Shown: in pieces, positions 60,841 to 64,000 of the stretch | Layout: each line of letters begins with the position of its first letter | How positions within the stretch are numbered: position 1 is the stretch's first letter | Assembly (NCBI GenBank): GCA_902492895.1 | Contig: CABUNG010000001.1 | Coordinates: 186,001-250,000, forward strand | DNA length: 64,000 bases | Reading direction: 5' to 3' | Origin: an uncultured Oscillospiraceae bacterium | GTDB lineage: Bacteria > Bacillota > Clostridia > Oscillospirales > Acutalibacteraceae | Made by a program: the position numbers and the translations under genes | The notes under the pieces: generated by a model | What the model was told of the DNA's origin: nothing | The model's database searches: none | Seen by the model: the letters and a program-made list of their open reading frames with translations, nothing else

Positions 60841-62592
60841 TTACGACTGCACCTCCCGATCATACTGGTTCAGCGCGGCTGCCAACACCGTGCCCCACTG
60901 ATTGCGCAGGCTTTCAAAGAGATCCTCGTGATCGTCGAACATGGACTCCGCCTTGGCGTATGAAAATAAAAGAAGCAGGATGGCATTTTTGATATCCCGC
61001 CGCTGTTGATTCACGGCGGAATCTTCCGGCCCATCCTCTTCCAAATTGCCGCACAGAGGCTCCAAAACATTTTTATAGAAGGGGTGGTTTACGTTCAGTT
61101 TAATCACCGTGTTTTTCAGCAGATGCACGGGTTCAAACAAAATCGTTTTGGGATAGCTTACAGGCTCAATAGAATATGGCTTATCGCGGATTTCGGCTTT
61201 TTTCTGCGCTTTTTTATCCGGATTGTCTTTTTCCTTGCCCAGGGCCGCAGAGGCGAGGTGATCGACTTTATTCTCGTCCTCCGACTCCGTCAAGTTTTTG
61301 CCTTTCTTGCTCTTCGGCAGGCTGCCCTCCGTCTTCGCCATGACTTCCTCTGCTTTGCCAAAGGCTCCGGCCGCCGTATCGTCGGCCGTCTTCTTTGCCG
61401 TTCTGTCCTGGCGGATCATGGTGCGCGCCGTTTTGACCGTTCCCTTAATGATGTCGCGAATCTGGTCCCGCAGCGAAACGATGGGTTCCGCTCCGCGCTT
61501 GATATAGCGCACCTGAAAATAGCTGTCCAGCTCGGGTGGGAAAGAGATCTCACAACCCCACCACCGGTCGATGTCGAGTGCCCGGGCCTCGCCCTTTTGA
61601 CCGGTAATATACGGGACATGCGTGTAGAGGACTTCTCTGTCCGCTCTCAAAATAGACACGCCTTCATTTTGGTCGATTTTGCGTTTGCGCGCATCGGGGC
61701 CGCCGCCGTCACCGGCTTCCGTACGCCATTCTTTCGGCAGCAGCGACATCCGGATCACCACATCGGCTTTTTCACCGTCCGTGTCCGGGATATCCAAAGA
61801 GATGCGATCCTCCCCGAGTAAGGTCGCTTTCGGTTCCAAAATACCTTCGGCTTGCAGTTTCTGCACGTCGAAAATGGTGGGACCAGCCATATAGAGCGGG
61901 TCGTGCAGATACACAGGGGTATCGTTCAGCGTGATTTTCAGGCCCCGTTCAATAAACTTTCGATAGGTCCTTCCCAGATAATTCGAGAACTCTTTTTGAT
62001 CGCCTTCTATACGATCACACTTTTTCAGGATGACGATGGTTCCGCTGGTATTTTTCAATAATGCGGCGTAGGCCGTGGGCGGGGTCCGCACGATCGGAGC
62101 GGGGATACGGAGCAGCTCTCTCTGCTGAATATCGTCCAAATCAATGAAGGTGTAGAGGAACGCCTCGTCTCCGCGGGTTCTGGAATAGACCTCGACCCTT
62201 CGGGCCAGGGAGATACTGCCCAAGGTCATGCCCACGCCAAAGCGGCCGATTCCCCGTTTTCCGTCTTTAGTCTCTCGAATGGACTCCCCCAAGGCCAGGC
62301 ATCGGTGCAGTGTATCCGGCGGCATGCCGCAGCCGTCGTCGATGACGGCAATTTCCGTGATTTCTTCGGATACCCTCTTTTTTTCAGGGCGCTTCACCTT
62401 GTCAACGGTCAGCTTGACGTGAATGTTGGCAGCTCCCGCCTCTACGGAGTTGTCGACGATTTCACCCAGACCGTTCTGCGCGGAATAATCGTTGTAGCGC
62501 AGGGATTCGTACATCCGGTCGACACGGATGAGCGCGACAGAAGAATCCTGCATGGTTTCCTCTTGGGGCATGGGATATTCTCTTTCATTCAT
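60841..62592 (-). CDS. GHKL (Hsp90/MORC-like) ATPase
   Basis: 583 residues. The ATP-binding Bergerat fold is complete: N-box E44/D47/N48 (GEIVDNSVEAGA), G1 DDGCGM (85-90) and G2 GIGRFGVGM (114-122). A transducer-like domain with TYRKFIERGLKITLNDTPV follows, then a long charged linker (about 405-480, Lys/Glu-rich), and a C-terminal alpha-helical domain. It resembles stand-alone HATPase_c_3 proteins of MORC-type conflict systems rather than histidine kinases, HtpG or MutL. ATG 62592 is 8 bases from GGAGG. It is followed without a gap by the GIY-YIG gene, and preceded by an attenuator-like terminator. Confidence 0.85.
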   Translation of the reverse strand: MNEREYPMPQEETMQDSSVALIRVDRMYESLRYNDYSAQNGLGEIVDNSVEAGAANIHVKLTVDKVKRPEKKRVSEEITEIAVIDDGCGMPPDTLHRCLALGESIRETKDGKRGIGRFGVGMTLGSISLARRVEVYSRTRGDEAFLYTFIDLDDIQQRELLRIPAPIVRTPPTAYAALLKNTSGTIVILKKCDRIEGDQKEFSNYLGRTYRKFIERGLKITLNDTPVYLHDPLYMAGPTIFDVQKLQAEGILEPKATLLGEDRISLDIPDTDGEKADVVIRMSLLPKEWRTEAGDGGGPDARKRKIDQNEGVSILRADREVLYTHVPYITGQKGEARALDIDRWWGCEISFPPELDSYFQVRYIKRGAEPIVSLRDQIRDIIKGTVKTARTMIRQDRTAKKTADDTAAGAFGKAEEVMAKTEGSLPKSKKGKNLTESEDENKVDHLASAALGKEKDNPDKKAQKKAEIRDKPYSIEPVSYPKTILFEPVHLLKNTVIKLNVNHPFYKNVLEPLCGNLEEDGPEDSAVNQQRRDIKNAILLLLFSYAKAESMFDDHEDLFESLRNQWGTVLAAALNQYDREVQS

Positions 62593-62627
62593 GGTTTTGA
62601 CCTCCGATAACATTTTTCGAGTCCTGA

Positions 62628-62663
62628 AAAAAGAAAAAAAGACCTTACAAAGCTGTAAGGTCT
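62628..62663 (-). terminator. Attenuator-like terminator before the GHKL gene
   Basis: On the minus strand AGACCTTACA-GCTT-TGTAAGGTCT is followed by TTTTTTTCTTTTTT. Only 36 bases separate the T-tract from the GHKL start codon, with the ribosome site between, and no promoter fits there. Expression must therefore pass this terminator. Confidence 0.85.
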
Positions 62664-62925
62664 CCGGACACAATTATCGGATACATACCAACCAATACAA
62701 TTCCCCCGAGGCAAAGGGTAGAATGTATCATGGCGGAAGTATATCATCGACAATTCTGCACTTTTGTTCCCACGGAACGATGCCATGAGACTCTTACAAA
62801 ACTCGATGATATATGTATAACATCTTTTTTGGGGAATGTCAAGCGAATTTAGGAATATATTGAAACATTTAGTCTGTAATGGAGGATAGGTTCCGATTTT
62901 TCTGCATTTTTGTCGGAAAAACCAA
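62664..62925 (-). other. AT-rich regulatory gap before the GHKL operon
   Basis: No gene is supported. It should hold the operon promoter: on the minus strand TTGTAT-N18-TAATTG (next to the attenuator) and TTGTCG-N17-TGATAC are candidates, neither strong. An exact 10-bp inverted repeat, ATATCATCGA (62741-62750) and TCGATGATAT (62803-62812), and a GTTCC-CAC-GGAAC palindrome (62766-62778) are possible protein sites. Confidence 0.4.
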
Positions 62926-63489
62926 TCATATTTTATCTTCAAATTCTTTCCTCAGCATAGAAAAATACATTCTTCCGACATATTCTGCATTCATATAGAA
63001 GTAATCGCGCAAGGTTCCTTCATATGTAAATCCACATTTTTCTATGACGCGCTTGGACGGCTGGTTGATGGTTTTCGTACAAATCTGAATTTTGTGCAGA
63101 TGGATCTTGTCAAACCCATATGCCATAATGGCTTTCGTCGCTTCGGTTGCAAACCCCCTGCACTGAAAATCAGAGCCGATACAATATTCAATTTCAGCAA
63201 AATGATTGTTGCTGTCCACAAGAAAATACGCTATCTGTCCGATACATGCATCCGAAATCTTCTCGATAATGGCCCACCGATAATAGTTATTTTTTTCATA
63301 AGAACCAATGTACCGGTCCAGCAATTCCCCTACAGCCTCTTTGGTAGAATAGACGGGTTCGGAATACATGGATTGTATCTTTTCGTCCGCAACCCAGTAT
63401 TTCAGCATGGATTCATCGTCTGCATACTCAAATCGGCGCAGTATCAGTCTTTCGGTTTCTATCAAATTCGTTCCAATATGGGTAAGCAT
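62926..63489 (-). CDS. RimJ/RimL-type GNAT N-acetyltransferase
   Basis: 187 residues. LIETERLILRRFEYADDESMLKYW is the RimJ/L N-terminus, and YCIGSDFQCRGFATEATKAIMAYGFDKIHLHKIQICTKTINQPSKRVIEKCGFTYEGTLRDYFYMN holds the acetyl-CoA loop and the N-x-x-S-x-x-V-x-E-K-x-G-F motif. It acetylates a protein N-terminus or an amine such as an antibiotic. Codon use and base composition are much AT-richer than the rest of the window, indicating recent acquisition. ATG 63489 lies behind GGAGGG. Confidence 0.9.
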   Translation of the reverse strand: MLTHIGTNLIETERLILRRFEYADDESMLKYWVADEKIQSMYSEPVYSTKEAVGELLDRYIGSYEKNNYYRWAIIEKISDACIGQIAYFLVDSNNHFAEIEYCIGSDFQCRGFATEATKAIMAYGFDKIHLHKIQICTKTINQPSKRVIEKCGFTYEGTLRDYFYMNAEYVGRMYFSMLRKEFEDKI

Positions 63490-63534
63490 TATTCCCTCCA
63501 AATCTTTTGACAAGCGTTGGTTGACCTGGAATTT

Positions 63535-63563
63535 ATTCTATGATAAAACCCGTATTTTTTCAA
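63535..63563 (-). promoter_or_regulatory. Promoter of the GNAT gene
   Basis: TTGAAA and TAGAAT on the minus strand with a 17-base spacer, 45 bases before the start codon. Confidence 0.75.
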
Positions 63564-63569
63564 TAATAT

Positions 63570-63608
63570 AAAAAAGCGGCCAGCAACCCATTACGAATTG
63601 CCGACCGC
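63570..63608 (-). terminator. Terminator upstream of the GNAT promoter
   Basis: On the minus strand GCGGTCGGCAA pairs with TTGCTGGCCGC (two G-U pairs) and is followed by TTTTTTATATT. It closes whatever is transcribed from beyond 63.6 kb. Confidence 0.8.
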
Positions 63609-64000
63609 AGGTCTGGCAAGAGACCATAAAAAAGATATTTTCGGCGTTTCGGTGTGTAGACTTGAACTCTCACCGAAAATCTCTTGAGTATTCATATTCT
63701 GTGACGGCTGCGATTAGCCACTTTTTTAGTACAGTGACTGTTCCGCTTCTTGTCTTCCGGCAATCATACTTTGATTCTTTGTGTTCAAATGCTTATACAG
63801 TTACTGATTTTTAACATGGGATATTTTAACACGCTTCTACTCTCTCTGCTGCTTCAAGTTTTTCTGCTACTTTCCACGCAGAAAATGTGTCCATGCAATT
63901 ACAAAGCTAAATCTCCAACCAAAAAGTGTATTTCACCAAATCATGTGATAGCCCACGCCGAAAATCCCTTGAAAAAGATAAGCAGTTGCCACACGAACTG
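63609..64000. other. AT-rich, hairpin-rich non-coding end of the window
   Basis: No gene longer than about 35 codons. On the minus strand there are short frames: MDTFSAWKVAEKLEAAERVEAC with a stop (ATG near 63895), MIAGRQEAEQSLY with a stop (ATG near 63770), and a 34-codon frame from 63695 to 63591. Hairpins include GGTCT-CTTGCC-AGACC and two related ATTTTCGG-containing segments. This could be the 3' leader of a mobile element or a regulatory RNA. I cannot assign it. Confidence 0.35.

Noticed and set aside
62766..62778. LexA-type SOS box near the GHKL operon (GTTCC-CAC-GGAAC)
   Set aside because: The half-sites are in the opposite orientation to the Gram-positive LexA consensus (GAAC...GTTC).
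62589..62942. 117-codon minus-strand frame before the GHKL gene
   Set aside because: Lies over the attenuator and overlaps the GHKL start; no recognisable domain.
1..64000. tRNA or rRNA genes
   Set aside because: No cloverleaf with a GTTCRANNC arm or rRNA core sequence was recognised by eye; a covariance-model scan would be decisive.

Overview
The window looks like a chromosome segment of a GC-rich, probably spore-forming anaerobe of the Clostridia (Oscillospiraceae/Ruminococcaceae-like). This is inferred from gene content, not from an rRNA: short intergenic gaps with AGGAGG ribosome sites, many TTG/GTG starts, DUF6514- and SpoIID-like proteins, ThiT behind a TPP riboswitch, DegV, NhaC, and DUF2975/Xre pairs. 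No tRNA or rRNA gene was seen.

Layout. 1-11.4 kb is mostly housekeeping: HD protein, sugar-nucleotide epimerase, TatD, MetG, IlvE, RluA-type pseudouridine synthase, a Zn-dependent phospholipase C-like protein, LuxS, an M23/G5 cell-wall peptidase with a WalR-like box at its promoter, and a TIM-barrel isomerase. 11.4-21.1 kb is accessory and partly decayed: an acetyltransferase, a multiply frameshifted GH32 fructanase, an IS200 relic, a SpoIID-like/peptidoglycan-binding pair, and several small Xre regulators, one pair with DUF2975. 21.2-30.6 kb is an AraC regulator divergent from a nine-gene catabolic operon: Gfo/Idh oxidoreductase, transaldolase-like aldolase, SIS isomerase, two YjbQ paralogues flanking a TIM-like isomerase, a fucose/arabinose isomerase-like protein, an FGGY kinase and an amidohydrolase. 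No transporter is present and the substrate is unknown.

30.7-42.3 kb holds a MetRS-like protein lacking a recognisable KMSKS loop, then a complete type I-C CRISPR-Cas locus (cas3-5-8c-7-4-1-2) and an array of 19 repeats and 18 spacers. Cas11c appears to be made from an in-frame internal start in cas8c. 42.3-54.4 kb has a half-size TSUP pair, a small divergent regulator module, NhaC, a partial VanG-type gene trio (vanW, vanG-like ligase, vanXY-like peptidase, without vanT or vanRS), the TPP riboswitch and thiT, DegV, HAD, DapA, LysR and a ChrA half-transporter pair.

54.6-60.4 kb is mainly minus strand: a decayed isomerase, a GNAT, an RsmF-type methyltransferase, and an RsgA GTPase fused to an RNHCP domain. 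The RsgA gene lies behind a roughly 380-nt leader with an 11-codon upstream ORF and two terminators, which suggests translation-coupled attenuation. 60.4-62.6 kb is a tightly coupled pair, a GHKL (Hsp90/MORC-like) ATPase and a GIY-YIG-like protein, behind a terminator-attenuator. It is the best candidate for an undescribed conflict or defence module. The last ~1.4 kb is AT-richer, with a GNAT gene and a hairpin-rich region that looks acquired.

The two attenuated minus-strand loci (RsgA-RNHCP and the GHKL module) and the vanG-like trio are the parts most worth following up.
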